The notes: generated by a model not told the origin, from the letters alone. 64,000 nt of DNA from Chitinolyticbacter albus (GCF_024437655.1 NZ_JANBVF010000004.1:248001-312000), one strand, 5' to 3'. Positions 18,197 through 27,627 are shown, counted from the stretch's first letter. Numbers and translations: made by a program.

Positions 18197-19024
18197 TCAG
18201 ACCGACCAGTCGACGATGCCGGTCCAGGCGGTGGCCAGCACGATCACGCCGAAGGCGATGCGGTACCAGGCGAACGGGATGAAGGTATGGCTCGCCACGT
18301 AGCGGATCAGCGCACGGATGGCGATGAAGGCGAACACGAAAGAGGCGATGAAGCCGACCGCGAACACGCCGGCATCGCCCGCGTCGAGCACATGGCGGTG
18401 CTTGTAGAGGCTGTAGAGCGAGGCGGCGCCCAGCGTGGGTATGCCGAGGAAGAACGAGAACTCGGTCGCTGCCTTGCGCGACAGGCCGAGGAACAGGCCG
18501 CCGATGATGGTGGCACCGGAGCGGCTGGTGCCCGGAATCAGCGCCAGGCACTGGCACAGGCCAACCTTGAGCGCGTCCTTCAGCGACAGATCGTCCACCT
18601 CTTGCACTGTCACCGTGTGCTGGCGCTTCTCCGCCCACAGGATGACGAGGCCGCCGACGATGAAGGCGATGGCCACCGGCACCGGATTGAACAGCACCGC
18701 CTTGATCGGCTCGTTGAAGAGCTTGCCGAGAATGGCCGCCGGGATGAAGGCGATGATCACGGCCAGCAAGAGATTGCGTTCGCTACCCGCTTCACGCACG
18801 CCCACGCTCAGCGTGCGGCCCAGCTTGGCGCGGTATTCCCAGACCACGGCCAGCATGGCGCCGAGCTGGATGAAGATCTCGTAGACGTCGCGCTTGTCCT
18901 TGGACAGGAAGTTCATCAGGTCACCGGCGAGGATGAGGTGGCCGGTGCTGGAGATCGGCAGGAACTCGGTCACGCCTTCGACGAGGCCCATGATCAGCGA
19001 TTTGAGTAGCAGCAGGAGATCCAT
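18197..19024 (-). CDS. uppP: undecaprenyl-diphosphatase
   Basis: 275 aa integral membrane protein. Both BacA/UppP signatures are present: EGVTEFLPISSTGH at residues 16-29 and PGTSRSGATI near 165. The enzyme dephosphorylates undecaprenyl pyrophosphate on the outer face of the inner membrane to recycle the lipid carrier for peptidoglycan and other glycans. Start at 19024 matches the family's usual MDLLLLLKSL beginning; an ATG further upstream would add 11 residues. A TATAAT-like sequence upstream, near 19058, may be its -10 element. Confidence 0.92.
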   Translation of the reverse strand: MDLLLLLKSLIMGLVEGVTEFLPISSTGHLILAGDLMNFLSKDKRDVYEIFIQLGAMLAVVWEYRAKLGRTLSVGVREAGSERNLLLAVIIAFIPAAILGKLFNEPIKAVLFNPVPVAIAFIVGGLVILWAEKRQHTVTVQEVDDLSLKDALKVGLCQCLALIPGTSRSGATIIGGLFLGLSRKAATEFSFFLGIPTLGAASLYSLYKHRHVLDAGDAGVFAVGFIASFVFAFIAIRALIRYVASHTFIPFAWYRIAFGVIVLATAWTGIVDWSV

Positions 19025-19330
19025 CCAAGGTCCGGGAAAGAGGAGCAAAGGCGGCATTATAGCGGCGCTTGATGACCGGCCGGTGCGCGCTTGCCGCAGC
19101 CAGGCGGTGTCTGGATTGCGCCGCGTGTTTTTGCGCTACGCGGTGAATTTTCACGCGACGCTTGGGAACTTGGCCGCCCGTCCCCAAGTCTGTTGGCGTG
19201 TGCGAACCAATCGCTGCTTTCCCCGAGCGGCGACGCGCATTTTGCTCATCTCCTCCCTGATAACCGGGCCCATAGGCCCGGTTTTTTTTGCGCGTTCTGC
19301 GTGCGACCGGATGCGAGGACGACGCCGCGC
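19025..19330 (+). ncRNA. candidate small RNA ending at an orphan plus-strand terminator
   Basis: The 306-base gap between uppP (starting at 19024 and reading left) and dciA (ending at 19331 and also reading left) contains no plausible protein gene on the plus strand. Nevertheless a strong plus-strand intrinsic terminator lies at 19262-19289. Upstream of it, CTTGGG (19161) can pair with CCCAAG (19183), or alternatively ACTTGG (19168) with CCAAGT (19184), and GTGAATTTTCAC forms a small hairpin near 19142-19153. This is the layout of a small RNA of roughly 100-180 nt. The promoter is not clear and no known RNA family was recognised; an upstream transcript end is the alternative. Confidence 0.3.
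19262..19289 (+). terminator. strong intrinsic terminator, plus strand, with no upstream gene
   Basis: AACCGGGCC (19262-19270), loop CATA, GGCCCGG (19275-19281) and an eight-base T run (19282-19289). The T tract exists only on the plus strand, whereas both flanking genes are read from the minus strand. Confidence 0.85.
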
Positions 19331-19774
19331 TCAGCTTCTACCGCGCCGATGGCGCTTGGCCAGCCGCGCCACGGCATCGCGCAAGGGGCCGGCATCCAGC
19401 GTGGCGGCGAGCTCGTCGAAGGCGGCGAGCGCACCTGAACTCATCGCTAAGTCCTTGGTCGATTTCGCTTTTTCCCGGCGCAGCCCGACTTGCACCCTGG
19501 GGCGGATTGCGGTAGCTTGCCATCCACCTTGCCTGACAGCAGTGAGCAGGGCGTCGCCGTACTGCTTGATGCGTGCCGCGGCTGCCGGCGAGCTCACCCC
19601 CACGAGCAGCAGCTCGCCTTCCAGCGTGGCCGCGATGCAGGTAGCGGCCAGTGCCGGTGGCAAAGCGCCGCGCACGCACTGGATCAGGCGGTTGAGATCT
19701 CCGACGCGGGACACCAGCTGCAAGAGCTGTCGATCTTGGCCAATAAAGGCCGGATAGGTAGGGCGGTAGGCCAT
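19331..19774 (-). CDS. dciA: DciA/DUF721 family replicative-helicase loader
   Basis: 147 aa, basic protein. The N-terminal two-thirds fit the DUF721 (DciA) fold: QLLQLVSRVGDLNRLIQCVRGALPP, then LLLVGVSSPAAAARIKQYGDALL. DciA is the ancestral bacterial partner of the DnaB helicase and helps load it during replication; it is found in bacteria without DnaC. The location, divergent from an M23 peptidase and secA, is the conserved betaproteobacterial arrangement. The start at 19774 gives a normal-length protein; the longer frame to 20044 runs into the divergent gene. Confidence 0.8.
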   Translation of the reverse strand: MAYRPTYPAFIGQDRQLLQLVSRVGDLNRLIQCVRGALPPALAATCIAATLEGELLLVGVSSPAAAARIKQYGDALLTAVRQGGWQATAIRPRVQVGLRREKAKSTKDLAMSSGALAAFDELAATLDAGPLRDAVARLAKRHRRGRS

Positions 19775-19811
19775 AACGACGGTTCGAAGGACCGGATGGG
19801 AGGAGATATAG

Positions 19812-20699
19812 GTGAATATTATTCTGGTTTCGAGCCGCTTCTCCAGCGCTCGCCATCTTGGGCCATACACGATCACCCTGCTGGCCTGCGTTCTGGGGCT
19901 GCTGGCGGGCGGCATGGGTCTCACCGCCGGCTTGCTGCTGCAGGGTAATGCCGCGCCGCAGCTCTTCAAACTGACCAAATCCCCCCGCCAGGCTGATCTG
20001 GACGTGCTGGCGGTGAAGCTCGGTGAGCTGCAGGCCAAGCTCACCCGGCTCGACGGCCTGGCCCGTCAGGTGGGGCTCAAGACCGGCATCGACGTGAAGC
20101 CCTTTCTATCCAGCCAGCCGGCACCGACAGGTGGTATAGAACATCCTGGGCGCAGCCTGGATTTTGGCGATCTCACACACGAATTGTCTTCCTCGACCGA
20201 TCTGGCTGACGCCTACCTCGATCATCTGGCGCTGACCGAATCCATCCTGCTGCGCCCACAACGCTGGCAACTGCCGTCGCGCGCGCCGCTGCAATCGGGG
20301 CTGCAATCGTCGAGCTTCGGCTGGCGCATCGATCCATTCAACGGCCGCCAGACTTTCCACGAGGGCATCGACTTTGTCGGCCCCGTCGGCACCTCGATCG
20401 CCGCTGCGGCGGCCGGTACCGTGGTCTATGCGGACCGCCATCCCCAGTATGGTAATATGGTCGAGCTCAGCCACGAGAACGGCTTGACCAGCCGCTATGC
20501 CCACGCCAGCCTGCTGCTGGTAAAGCTCGGCGACAAGGTCAGTGCCGGGCAGAAGATCGCCGAAGTCGGCAGCACCGGGCGCTCCACCGGCCCGCATCTG
20601 CACTTCGAAATCCGTTACAAGGGCGTGGCGCAGAATCCGCTGCGTTTCATGTCGCCGGATGCGATCAAGCCGCTGACCGAAGTGGCCAGCCACGATTAG
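19812..20699 (+). CDS. M23 family (LytM-type) metallopeptidase
   Basis: 295 aa, GTG start at 19812 with AGGAG 7 bases upstream. One N-terminal membrane anchor (about residues 20-45), a short coiled linker, then a C-terminal LytM domain: FHEGIDF (about 182, first zinc ligands) and GPHLHFEIR (about 260, catalytic HxH). It is probably a periplasmic endopeptidase that cleaves peptidoglycan crosslinks, or an activator of amidases if degenerate; the zinc ligands look intact. It precedes secA in the same direction. Confidence 0.88.
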   Translation: MNIILVSSRFSSARHLGPYTITLLACVLGLLAGGMGLTAGLLLQGNAAPQLFKLTKSPRQADLDVLAVKLGELQAKLTRLDGLARQVGLKTGIDVKPFLSSQPAPTGGIEHPGRSLDFGDLTHELSSSTDLADAYLDHLALTESILLRPQRWQLPSRAPLQSGLQSSSFGWRIDPFNGRQTFHEGIDFVGPVGTSIAAAAAGTVVYADRHPQYGNMVELSHENGLTSRYAHASLLLVKLGDKVSAGQKIAEVGSTGRSTGPHLHFEIRYKGVAQNPLRFMSPDAIKPLTEVASHD

Positions 20700-20712
20700 G
20701 GATGGAAATCCC

Positions 20713-20729
20713 GGTGGGGTGTCCCCACC
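20713..20729 (+). other. hairpin in the M23-secA gap (first of two)
   Basis: GGTGGGG (20713-20719), loop TGT, CCCCACC (20723-20729): a perfect 7-bp stem. It begins 14 bases after the M23 stop. Confidence 0.5.
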
Positions 20730-20747
20730 TGGGTAGCAGTCTGCATG

Positions 20748-20779
20748 CGGCGGATGGGTTTCCCTTCCGCCGTTGTTTT
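20748..20779 (+). terminator. hairpin with T-rich tail upstream of secA (second of two)
   Basis: CGGCGGATGGG (20748-20758) pairs with CCCTTCCGCCG (20762-20772) with one T-T mismatch, followed by TTGTTTT. It could terminate M23 transcription or act as an attenuator in the secA leader. Confidence 0.55.
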
Positions 20780-20819
20780 AACTACAACACCGCCCTCACG
20801 GCGGGACACGGCCTTCGAC

Positions 20820-23561
20820 ATGATTTCGACTCTGCTCAAGAAAGTTTTCGGTAGCCGCAACGATCGTCTGCTCAAGCAGTACAGCACCGCGGTTGCCCAG
20901 ATCAACGCGCTCGAGGCGCAGATCGAACCGCTGTCGGACGAGGCGTTGCAAGCCAAGACCGTCGAGTTCCGCGAGCGTGTCGCCAAGGGCGAATCACTCG
21001 ATGCCATCCTGCCCGAAGCGTTTGCCGTCTGCCGCGAGGGCGCGAAGCGCGCGCTGGGCATGCGGCATTTCGACGTACAGCTGATCGGCGGCATGACACT
21101 GCACTACGGCAAGATCGCCGAAATGCGCACCGGCGAAGGCAAGACGTTGGTCGCCACGCTGCCCGCCTACCTGAATGCGTTGTCCGGTCGCGGCGTGCAC
21201 GTGATCACGGTGAACGACTACCTGGCGCAGCGCGATGCCGGCACCATGGGCCGCCTGTTCAGCTTCCTGGGCCTGTCCTGCGGCGTAATCGTCGGCCAGA
21301 TGCCGCACGATGAGAAGCAGAAGGCCTATGCCTGCGATATCACCTACGGCACCAACAACGAATTCGGCTTCGACTACCTGCGCGACAACATGGTGTTCAG
21401 CCCGGCCGAGCGCGTACAGCGCGATCTCGCCTACGCCATCGTCGATGAGGTCGATTCCATCCTGATCGACGAGGCGCGTACCCCGCTGATCATTTCCGGC
21501 CCGGCTGAGGACAGCACTGATCTTTATGTGCGGATGAACACCATTCCGCCGCAGCTCGCGCGCCAGACCGAAGAAGAAGGCGAGGGCGACTACTGGGTCG
21601 ACGAGAAGGCGCATTCGGTGTTGCTGTCCGAAGCGGGCCACGAGAAGGTCGAGGCCGTCCTCACCCAGATGGGCCTGCTGCCCGAGGGCGACAGCCTGTA
21701 TGCCGCGCAACACATCGGCCTGATGCACCACATGTATGCCGCGCTGCGCGCCCACGCGCTGTTCCTCAAGGACCAGCACTACGTGGTGCTCGATGGCGAG
21801 GTCATCATCGTCGATGAGTTCACAGGCCGCCTGATGGCAGGCCGCCGCTGGTCCGAAGGCCTGCACCAGGCGGTGGAGGCCAAGGAAGGCGTCGAGATCA
21901 AACAGGAAAATCAGACGCTCGCCACCATTACGCTGCAGAACTATTTCCGCATGTACGGCAAGCTGTCCGGCATGACCGGTACCGCCGATACCGAAGCGTA
22001 CGAATTCCAGCAGATCTACGGCCTGGAAACGGTGATCATCCCGACCAACCGCCCCATGGTGCGTCAGGACCGCCAGGATCAGGTGTTCAAGACGGCGAAA
22101 GAGAAGTACAACGCCATCATCACCGACATTAAGGGTTGCGTCGAACGCGGCCAGCCGGTGCTGGTCGGTACCACTTCGATCGAACAGTCCGAGCTCTTGT
22201 CGGGCGTCCTCAAGCAGGACGGTATCGCCCACAACGTACTCAATGCCAAGCACCACGCCAAGGAAGCCGAGATCGTTGCCCAGGCTGGCCGTCCGGGCCA
22301 GGTGACCATCGCCACCAATATGGCCGGTCGCGGCACCGACATCGTGCTCGGTGGCAACGTCGAGCGTGAATTGCGCCTGATCGAGAATGACGAAGCGCTG
22401 GATGAAGTGAGCCGCCGCAGCAAGATCGATGCGCTCAAGGTCGAGTGGAAGCAGCTGCACGAGGACGTGGTCAATGCCGGTGGCCTGCACATCATCGGCA
22501 CCGAACGTCACGATTCGCGCCGTATCGACAACCAGCTGCGCGGTCGCTCTGGTCGCCAGGGTGATCCGGGCTCGAGCCGCTTCTACCTCAGCCTGGAAGA
22601 CACGCTGCTGCGCATCTTCGCCGGCGAGCGCGTCGCCTTCGTGATGGACAAGCTGAAAATGCCCGAAGGCGAGCCGATCGAAGCCGGCATCGTCAGTCGC
22701 GCCATCGAATCGGCGCAGCGCAAGGTGGAAGGCCGCAACTTCGACATCCGCAAGCAGCTGCTCGAGTACGACGATGTATCGAACGAGCAGCGCAAGGCCA
22801 TCTATGGCCAGCGCAACGAAATCCTCGAATCGGACAACGTCGCCGACACCATTGCCGCGATGCGCGGCGCCTTCTTCGGCGATCTGTTTGACCAGTATCT
22901 GCCGCAGGGCAGCATGGAAGAGCAATGGGATCTGACCGGGCTGGAAAAGGCCCTGACCGAATACGGTGTGGTGGCGCCGGTGGGGCAATGGTTCAAGGAC
23001 GAGACCGACCTGTCCGACGAAGCGGCCAAGGCACGCGTGATCGAAGTCGCAGCGCAGACCTATGCCGCCAAGGCCGAGGAAGCGGGCGAGGCTACGTTCC
23101 GCCAGTTCGAGCGCTCGGTGTTGCTGCAGCATCTGGATTACAGCTGGCGTGAACACCTGACCAGCCTTGATCATCTGCGCCAGGGCATCCATCTGCGCGG
23201 CTATGCGCAGAAGAACCCCAAGCAGGAATACAAGCGCGAAGCGTTCGAGCTGTTCGAGGCGCTACTCGACAGCATCAAGCGCGACGTGGTGCGCATCGTG
23301 ATGAACGTGCAGGTGCGCTCGCAGGCCGATCTGGATGCGGTGGCGCCGCAGGCGCTGCCCGAGTCGTCGATGCAGTTCCAGCACGCCGACTTGGAGGCAC
23401 TGCTGGCCTCTGGCGACGAAGAGCAGATCAAGGCGGCGCTGATGTCCGCGATGGCGGCGCAAGGAGGTCCAGGCGTGCAGTTTGCCGGCGTGGGTCGCAA
23501 CGACGCCTGCCCTTGTGGCTCCGGCAAGAAGTTCAAGCACTGCCACGGCCAAATCGCCTGA
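20820..23561 (+). CDS. secA: preprotein translocase ATPase SecA
   Basis: 913 aa, full length. N-terminal [16 protein letters not shown], Walker A region MRTGEGKT (about residue 102), DEAD-like VDEVDS (about 207), IDEARTPLI, the [12 protein letters not shown] motif, and a C-terminal zinc-binding tail [14 protein letters not shown] (about 895-908) that contacts SecB and phospholipid. SecA drives export through SecYEG. The start at 20820 is the conserved one; a longer frame from 20745 runs into the hairpin. Strong terminator downstream. Confidence 0.98.
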   Translation: MISTLLKKVFGSRNDRLLKQYSTAVAQINALEAQIEPLSDEALQAKTVEFRERVAKGESLDAILPEAFAVCREGAKRALGMRHFDVQLIGGMTLHYGKIAEMRTGEGKTLVATLPAYLNALSGRGVHVITVNDYLAQRDAGTMGRLFSFLGLSCGVIVGQMPHDEKQKAYACDITYGTNNEFGFDYLRDNMVFSPAERVQRDLAYAIVDEVDSILIDEARTPLIISGPAEDSTDLYVRMNTIPPQLARQTEEEGEGDYWVDEKAHSVLLSEAGHEKVEAVLTQMGLLPEGDSLYAAQHIGLMHHMYAALRAHALFLKDQHYVVLDGEVIIVDEFTGRLMAGRRWSEGLHQAVEAKEGVEIKQENQTLATITLQNYFRMYGKLSGMTGTADTEAYEFQQIYGLETVIIPTNRPMVRQDRQDQVFKTAKEKYNAIITDIKGCVERGQPVLVGTTSIEQSELLSGVLKQDGIAHNVLNAKHHAKEAEIVAQAGRPGQVTIATNMAGRGTDIVLGGNVERELRLIENDEALDEVSRRSKIDALKVEWKQLHEDVVNAGGLHIIGTERHDSRRIDNQLRGRSGRQGDPGSSRFYLSLEDTLLRIFAGERVAFVMDKLKMPEGEPIEAGIVSRAIESAQRKVEGRNFDIRKQLLEYDDVSNEQRKAIYGQRNEILESDNVADTIAAMRGAFFGDLFDQYLPQGSMEEQWDLTGLEKALTEYGVVAPVGQWFKDETDLSDEAAKARVIEVAAQTYAAKAEEAGEATFRQFERSVLLQHLDYSWREHLTSLDHLRQGIHLRGYAQKNPKQEYKREAFELFEALLDSIKRDVVRIVMNVQVRSQADLDAVAPQALPESSMQFQHADLEALLASGDEEQIKAALMSAMAAQGGPGVQFAGVGRNDACPCGSGKKFKHCHGQIA

Positions 23562-23582
23562 TACTGCGCAGGGGCGATATGC

Positions 23583-23611
23583 AAAAAACCCGGCGTCTAG
23601 CCGGGTTTTTT
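23583..23611 (+). terminator. secA intrinsic terminator
   Basis: AAAAAACCCGGC (23583-23594), loop GTCTA, GCCGGGTTTTTT (23600-23611). Confidence 0.9.
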
Positions 23612-23687
23612 GTTGCGTCGTAACCCACCCCGGATGCGAATTGAAGCGCGCTGCAGGCGGGGTAGATAGGGCTGTTTGGACAAAACA

Positions 23688-23716
23688 AAAACCCCTGCTC
23701 GGGTGAGCAGGGGTTT
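23688..23716 (-). terminator. terminator of the tRNA-fMet gene
   Basis: ACCCCTGCTC (23691-23700), loop GGGT, GAGCAGGGGT (23705-23714). Read on the minus strand the stem is followed by a T-rich run (TTTGTTTTG), placing it just downstream of the tRNA. Confidence 0.75.
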
Positions 23717-23723
23717 CGGTATT

Positions 23724-23799
23724 TGGTTGCGGGAACAGGACTCGAACCTGTGACCTTCGGGTTATGAGCCCGACGAGCTGCCAACTGCTCCATCCCGCG
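23724..23799 (-). tRNA. initiator tRNA-fMet (CAU anticodon)
   Basis: 76 bases including encoded CCA. Cloverleaf: acceptor stem with an unpaired C1-A72, D arm GGAGCAGTTGGCAGCTC, anticodon stem-loop with three consecutive GC pairs around CTCATAA, and T arm CAGGTTCGAGTCCTG. The C1-A72 mismatch together with GGG/CCC in the anticodon stem are the two identity features of bacterial initiator tRNA, so this is fMet rather than elongator Met. Confidence 0.95.
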
Positions 23800-23862
23800 A
23801 CAGAGAAATAGATATTAACGGGTGCTGGCAGCTACGTCAAGGCTTGGATGAAAATAAGCGGT

Positions 23863-24630
23863 TTATTCGACCAGATCCTTGTAGGCCACCCAGGTGGCGT
23901 GACCCAGCACCGGGAAGATCACGATCAGGCCGAACAGCGCCGTGGCAAAACCGACGGCGGTCAGCCCTACGATCAGCATTGCCCATAGCATCATCGCCGG
24001 CAGATTCTCGGCCACCACGCGCAGGCTGGTCATCATTGCGGTGACAGTATCGATCTCGCGGTCGGCCAGCATGGGTATGGACACGGCGGTCAGTGCGAAA
24101 ACCACGGTCGCGAGCAGGGCACCTGCGACGAACCAGGCGATGGTGAAGCCGGCATATTCACCGGTCAGCGCCGAGAAGAAACCTTGCAGCGATACGGCCT
24201 CACCACCGTAGAACAGCGCGAACAGAATGGCCGAGATGCGTTCCCAGCTCAGTGCGATCAGGCCGAGCACGAAGCCGAAGAAGGCGATCTGGCTCAGGTT
24301 TTTCACATAATCGCGCACCGATTGCACGAAGGACGTCGGTTGCCCTTGCTCGCGCTTGCTGGTGAGCTCGTAGATGCCCGAAGCGATCAGCGGCGCCAAC
24401 AGCAGGAAGCTCGAAATACAGAATGTGAAGAGGTAGGGGTAACCCACCGCAACGCCCAGTGACAGCCAGCCAACGATGGCGACGATCACGCCCCAGATGA
24501 GGCTGGGACGGGGATGAGCCTTGAAGTCCTGCCAGCCCATCTTGAGCCAGTGAAAAGGTCGTACAAAGGGTACCTTGCGCGTCTTGGGCAGTGAAAAGTG
24601 TTCGTCGAGGCTGTCGAGATGCAAATCCAT
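23863..24630 (-). CDS. DUF2189 family integral membrane protein
   Basis: 255 aa with about six predicted transmembrane segments (for example LIWGVIVAIVGWLSLGVAVGY and ALLATVVFALTAV). The family, DUF2189, is commonly encoded next to cytochrome c oxidase genes in proteobacteria; its function is unknown, and an assembly or metal-supply role is only a guess. It is divergent from the cox operon, sharing a 222-base upstream region that contains a long stem-loop (24670-24715). A GGAGG-like ribosome site precedes the ATG at 24630. Confidence 0.75.
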   Translation of the reverse strand: MDLHLDSLDEHFSLPKTRKVPFVRPFHWLKMGWQDFKAHPRPSLIWGVIVAIVGWLSLGVAVGYPYLFTFCISSFLLLAPLIASGIYELTSKREQGQPTSFVQSVRDYVKNLSQIAFFGFVLGLIALSWERISAILFALFYGGEAVSLQGFFSALTGEYAGFTIAWFVAGALLATVVFALTAVSIPMLADREIDTVTAMMTSLRVVAENLPAMMLWAMLIVGLTAVGFATALFGLIVIFPVLGHATWVAYKDLVE

Positions 24631-24669
24631 TTTGGCTCCTCCTTATTGGTCGCAACTACCCACGTGTAG

Positions 24670-24715
24670 TGTCGGTTTAGGTTGTCTTGCATCAATAATG
24701 TGCAAAAAACCGACA
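24670..24715. promoter_or_regulatory. large inverted repeat between divergent DUF2189 and cox genes
   Basis: TGTCGGTTT (24670-24678) and AAACCGACA (24707-24715) are a perfect 9-base inverted repeat, with a second smaller one, TTGCA...TGCAA, nested inside. It lies in the shared promoter region. It could be a protein-binding operator or an RNA stem in a leader; neither is proved. Confidence 0.4.
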
Positions 24716-24852
24716 GACGGAGACCTAAATATTCCTTTGTTCTTGCGGTAAGGCAATTTTTTCCTAAAGATGCTTGGGGAAAAATACCAATAGCCACCAA
24801 GAAGACCGACGCGCGTGCGCGATTCGGCCACACCTAACCAGTGGAGGTTCCA

Positions 24853-25962
24853 ATGCGGTTTCCGCGTGCCCTTGGGCTCGCAGCGCTTTTGCCTGCCTGT
24901 ACGTACGCCATCGATGGCAAATACACCTTTCAAACCCCGCAGACCCTGATCGCCAGGGATATCTCCGATCTGCACGCCTGGATCATGGCGGTGATCGTGG
25001 TGATCTTCATCGCCGTGTTCGGGGTGATGTTCTATTCCATCTTCAAGCACCGCAAGGCATCCGGCCACAAGGCACGCCACTTCCACGAGAACACCACGGT
25101 GGAAGTGCTATGGACGCTGATTCCCGCCGTCATCCTCGTCATCATGGCCTGGCCCGCCGCCAAGGTGGTGCTGGCGCAGAAGGACACGCGCGACGCGGAG
25201 TTGACGATCAAGGCGACCGGTTACCAGTGGTTCTGGGGTTACGACTATCTGGACCATGGCTTCGGCTTCAAGAGCAAGCTCGCGACGCCGCGCAATCAGA
25301 TCGAGGACTATCACCGCGACAGCAAGCAGAAGGATGCACACTACCTGCTGGAGGTGACCGAGCCCCTGGTGGTGCCGGTGGGTACCAAGGTGCGCATCCT
25401 GGCCACGTCCAACGATGTGATCCACTCCTGGGGCGTACCCGCCTTCGGTGTGAAGCAGGATGCGATCCCGGGCTTCATCCGCGACACCTGGTTCAAGGCC
25501 GAGAAGGAAGGCACGTTCCGTGGCCAATGCGTCGAGCTGTGCGGGCGCGATCACGGCTTCATGCCCATCGTGGTGCAGGTGCTATCCAAGGACAAATTCG
25601 CCGCCTGGGTAGAGCAGAAGCAGAAGGAAGCCAAGGCGGCGGCCGATGATCCGAACAAGGTCTGGGTGCGTGACGAGCTGATCGCGCGTGGCAAGACCGT
25701 GTACGAAGCCAACTGCGCGGCCTGCCACAAGTCCGACGGCGCGGGCGGCGGTGCCTTCCCGGCGCTGACCGGTTCCAAGATCGCGAACGGGCCGATCGCC
25801 GCTCACGTGGGCATCGTGCTCTCGGGCAAGGGCGCCATGCCGGCCTGGCAAGGTCTCTCGGATACCGAGATCGCTGCCGTCGTCACCTATGAACGTAACG
25901 CATTGGGCAACTCCGTCGGCGATTTCATCCAGCCGAAGGATGTCAAGGCCGCTCGCAAGTAA
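24853..25962 (+). CDS. coxB: cytochrome c oxidase subunit II with fused cytochrome c domain
   Basis: 369 aa. A GGAGG site 5 bases upstream fixes the start at 24853. Signal or lead segment, then two transmembrane helices (about residues 38-58 and 82-106), a periplasmic CuA domain with His in DVIHSWG (about 190) and C-VEL-C-GRD-H-GF-M (about 225-236), and a C-terminal heme c domain (CAACH about 287) with a later Met axial ligand (GAMPAW). The fusion is characteristic of caa3-type aa3 oxidases: the enzyme takes electrons from an internal cytochrome c. First gene of the cox operon. Confidence 0.95.
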   Translation: MRFPRALGLAALLPACTYAIDGKYTFQTPQTLIARDISDLHAWIMAVIVVIFIAVFGVMFYSIFKHRKASGHKARHFHENTTVEVLWTLIPAVILVIMAWPAAKVVLAQKDTRDAELTIKATGYQWFWGYDYLDHGFGFKSKLATPRNQIEDYHRDSKQKDAHYLLEVTEPLVVPVGTKVRILATSNDVIHSWGVPAFGVKQDAIPGFIRDTWFKAEKEGTFRGQCVELCGRDHGFMPIVVQVLSKDKFAAWVEQKQKEAKAAADDPNKVWVRDELIARGKTVYEANCAACHKSDGAGGGAFPALTGSKIANGPIAAHVGIVLSGKGAMPAWQGLSDTEIAAVVTYERNALGNSVGDFIQPKDVKAARK

Positions 25963-25971
25963 GGATTTGTC

Positions 25972-27627
25972 ATGACTGCTGCTACCGAAACCCTCAACCC
26001 GATCCAGGGCGGCCATGCCGACGAGGCGCATGGCCATGACGATCATGGCCACCACGCCAGCACCGGCTGGCGCCGCTGGGTGTATGCCACCAACCACAAG
26101 GACATCGGCACGCTTTACCTGTGGTTCGCGTTCACGATGTTCATTGTCGGTGGCCTGATGGCGCTCGGCATCCGTGCCGAGCTGTTCACCCCGGGCCTGC
26201 AGTTCTGGCAGCCGGAGTTCTTCAACCAGCTGACCACGCTGCACGGCATCATCATGGTGTTCGGCGCCATCATGCCGGCCTTCACGGGCCTGGCGAACTG
26301 GATGCTGCCGCTGATGCTGGGCGCGCCGGACATGGCATTTGCCCGGATGAACAACTGGAGCTTCTGGCTGCTACCGCCGTCGGCGCTGCTGCTGGTGATC
26401 TCGCTGTTCGTGCCAGGTGGCGCGGCGGCCGGTGGGTGGACGCTCTACCCGCCGCTGTCGCTGCAGTTCGGCATGGGCATGGACCTGGCGATTTTCTCGG
26501 TCCACTTGCTTGGCCTGTCGTCGATCATGGGTTCGATCAACATCGTCGTCACCGTGCTCAACATGCGCGCGCCGGGCATGACGCTGATGAGGATGCCGAT
26601 GTTCGCCTGGACCTCGCTCGTCACGGCCTATCTGCTGATCGCTGTGGCGCCAGTGCTGGCAGGCGCGGTGACCATGCTGCTGACCGATCGCCACTTCGGC
26701 ACCCATTTCTTCAAGGCGGTGGGCGGCGGCGACCCGGTACTGTTCCAGCATATCTTCTGGTTCTTCGGCCACCCCGAGGTCTACATCATGGCGTTGCCGG
26801 CGTTCGGTATCGTCAGCCAGATCATCCCGGCCTTCGCCCGCAAGCCGCTGTTCGGCTACCACTCCATGGTGTATGCCACCGCCTCGATCGCCATCCTGTC
26901 GTTCATGGTCTGGGCGCACCATATGTTTTCGGTGGGCATGCCGGCCACGGCGCAGCTGTTCTTCATGTTCATGACGATGCTGATCGCGGTGCCGACCGGG
27001 GTGAAGGTGTTCAATTGGATCGCGACGATGTGGCAGGGCTCGATGAGTTTCGAGACGCCGATGCTGTTCGCCGTCGGTTTCGTTTGCCTGTTCACTGTCG
27101 GTGGCTTCTCGGGCCTGGTGCTCTCGATCGCCCCTGTCGACACGCAGATGCACGATACCTACTACGTGGTGGCGCACTTCCACTACGTGCTGGTGGCCGG
27201 TGCCTTGTTCAGCCTCTTTGGCGCCGTCTACTACTGGCTGCCGAAATGGACCGGCTACATGTACAGCGAGAGGATGGGCAAGTTCCACTTCTGGTGGTCG
27301 ATGATCTGGTTCAACGTCACCTTCTTCCCCATGCACTTCCTGGGTCTGGCCGGCATGCCGCGCCGCATTCCGGATTACCCGCTGCAGTTCACCGACTTCA
27401 ACACGCTCGCCTCGGTTGGTGCCTTCTGCTTTGGCCTGGGTCAGCTGATCTTCCTCTACAACGTGATCCACACCATTCGCGGTGGCGTCGGCAAGGCGCC
27501 GGCCAACCCCTGGGAAGGCTCGCACACGCTGGAATGGGAAGTACCGTCGCCGGCGCCGCACCACACCTGGGAAACGCCGCCTGCGCGCGAAGTGGTCGAG
27601 AAGGGTCTGAAGGAGCAGTTGCTGTGA
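25972..27627 (+). CDS. ctaD: cytochrome c oxidase subunit I
   Basis: 551 aa, about 12 transmembrane helices. An N-terminal His/Asp-rich tail (HADEAHGHDDHGHHAS) precedes the first helix. Heme-copper ligands are present: HGIIMVF, HPEVYI (about 268, Tyr cross-linked to the His), HHMFSVG (about 316) and YYVVAHFHYVL (about 400). This subunit holds heme a and the heme a3-CuB centre where O2 is reduced. The stop overlaps the next start (GTGA). Confidence 0.97.
   Translation: MTAATETLNPIQGGHADEAHGHDDHGHHASTGWRRWVYATNHKDIGTLYLWFAFTMFIVGGLMALGIRAELFTPGLQFWQPEFFNQLTTLHGIIMVFGAIMPAFTGLANWMLPLMLGAPDMAFARMNNWSFWLLPPSALLLVISLFVPGGAAAGGWTLYPPLSLQFGMGMDLAIFSVHLLGLSSIMGSINIVVTVLNMRAPGMTLMRMPMFAWTSLVTAYLLIAVAPVLAGAVTMLLTDRHFGTHFFKAVGGGDPVLFQHIFWFFGHPEVYIMALPAFGIVSQIIPAFARKPLFGYHSMVYATASIAILSFMVWAHHMFSVGMPATAQLFFMFMTMLIAVPTGVKVFNWIATMWQGSMSFETPMLFAVGFVCLFTVGGFSGLVLSIAPVDTQMHDTYYVVAHFHYVLVAGALFSLFGAVYYWLPKWTGYMYSERMGKFHFWWSMIWFNVTFFPMHFLGLAGMPRRIPDYPLQFTDFNTLASVGAFCFGLGQLIFLYNVIHTIRGGVGKAPANPWEGSHTLEWEVPSPAPHHTWETPPAREVVEKGLKEQLL

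Noticed and set aside
16236-18638. An 800-codon minus-strand frame through gabD
   Set aside because: Only its last 128 codons (YidB) are real; the rest is antisense to the dehydrogenase and uppP.
20994-23192. A 732-codon open frame opposite secA
   Set aside because: Long antisense frames are expected from the GC-rich codon bias of secA; no motif or start supports it.
23533-23793. Minus-strand frame reading GSSPVPATK
   Set aside because: This is the usual artefact from translating the tRNA-fMet T-arm region; no real protein.
26371-27564. A 397-codon frame opposite ctaD
   Set aside because: Shadow of subunit I; low-complexity, His/Arg-rich, without family signs.
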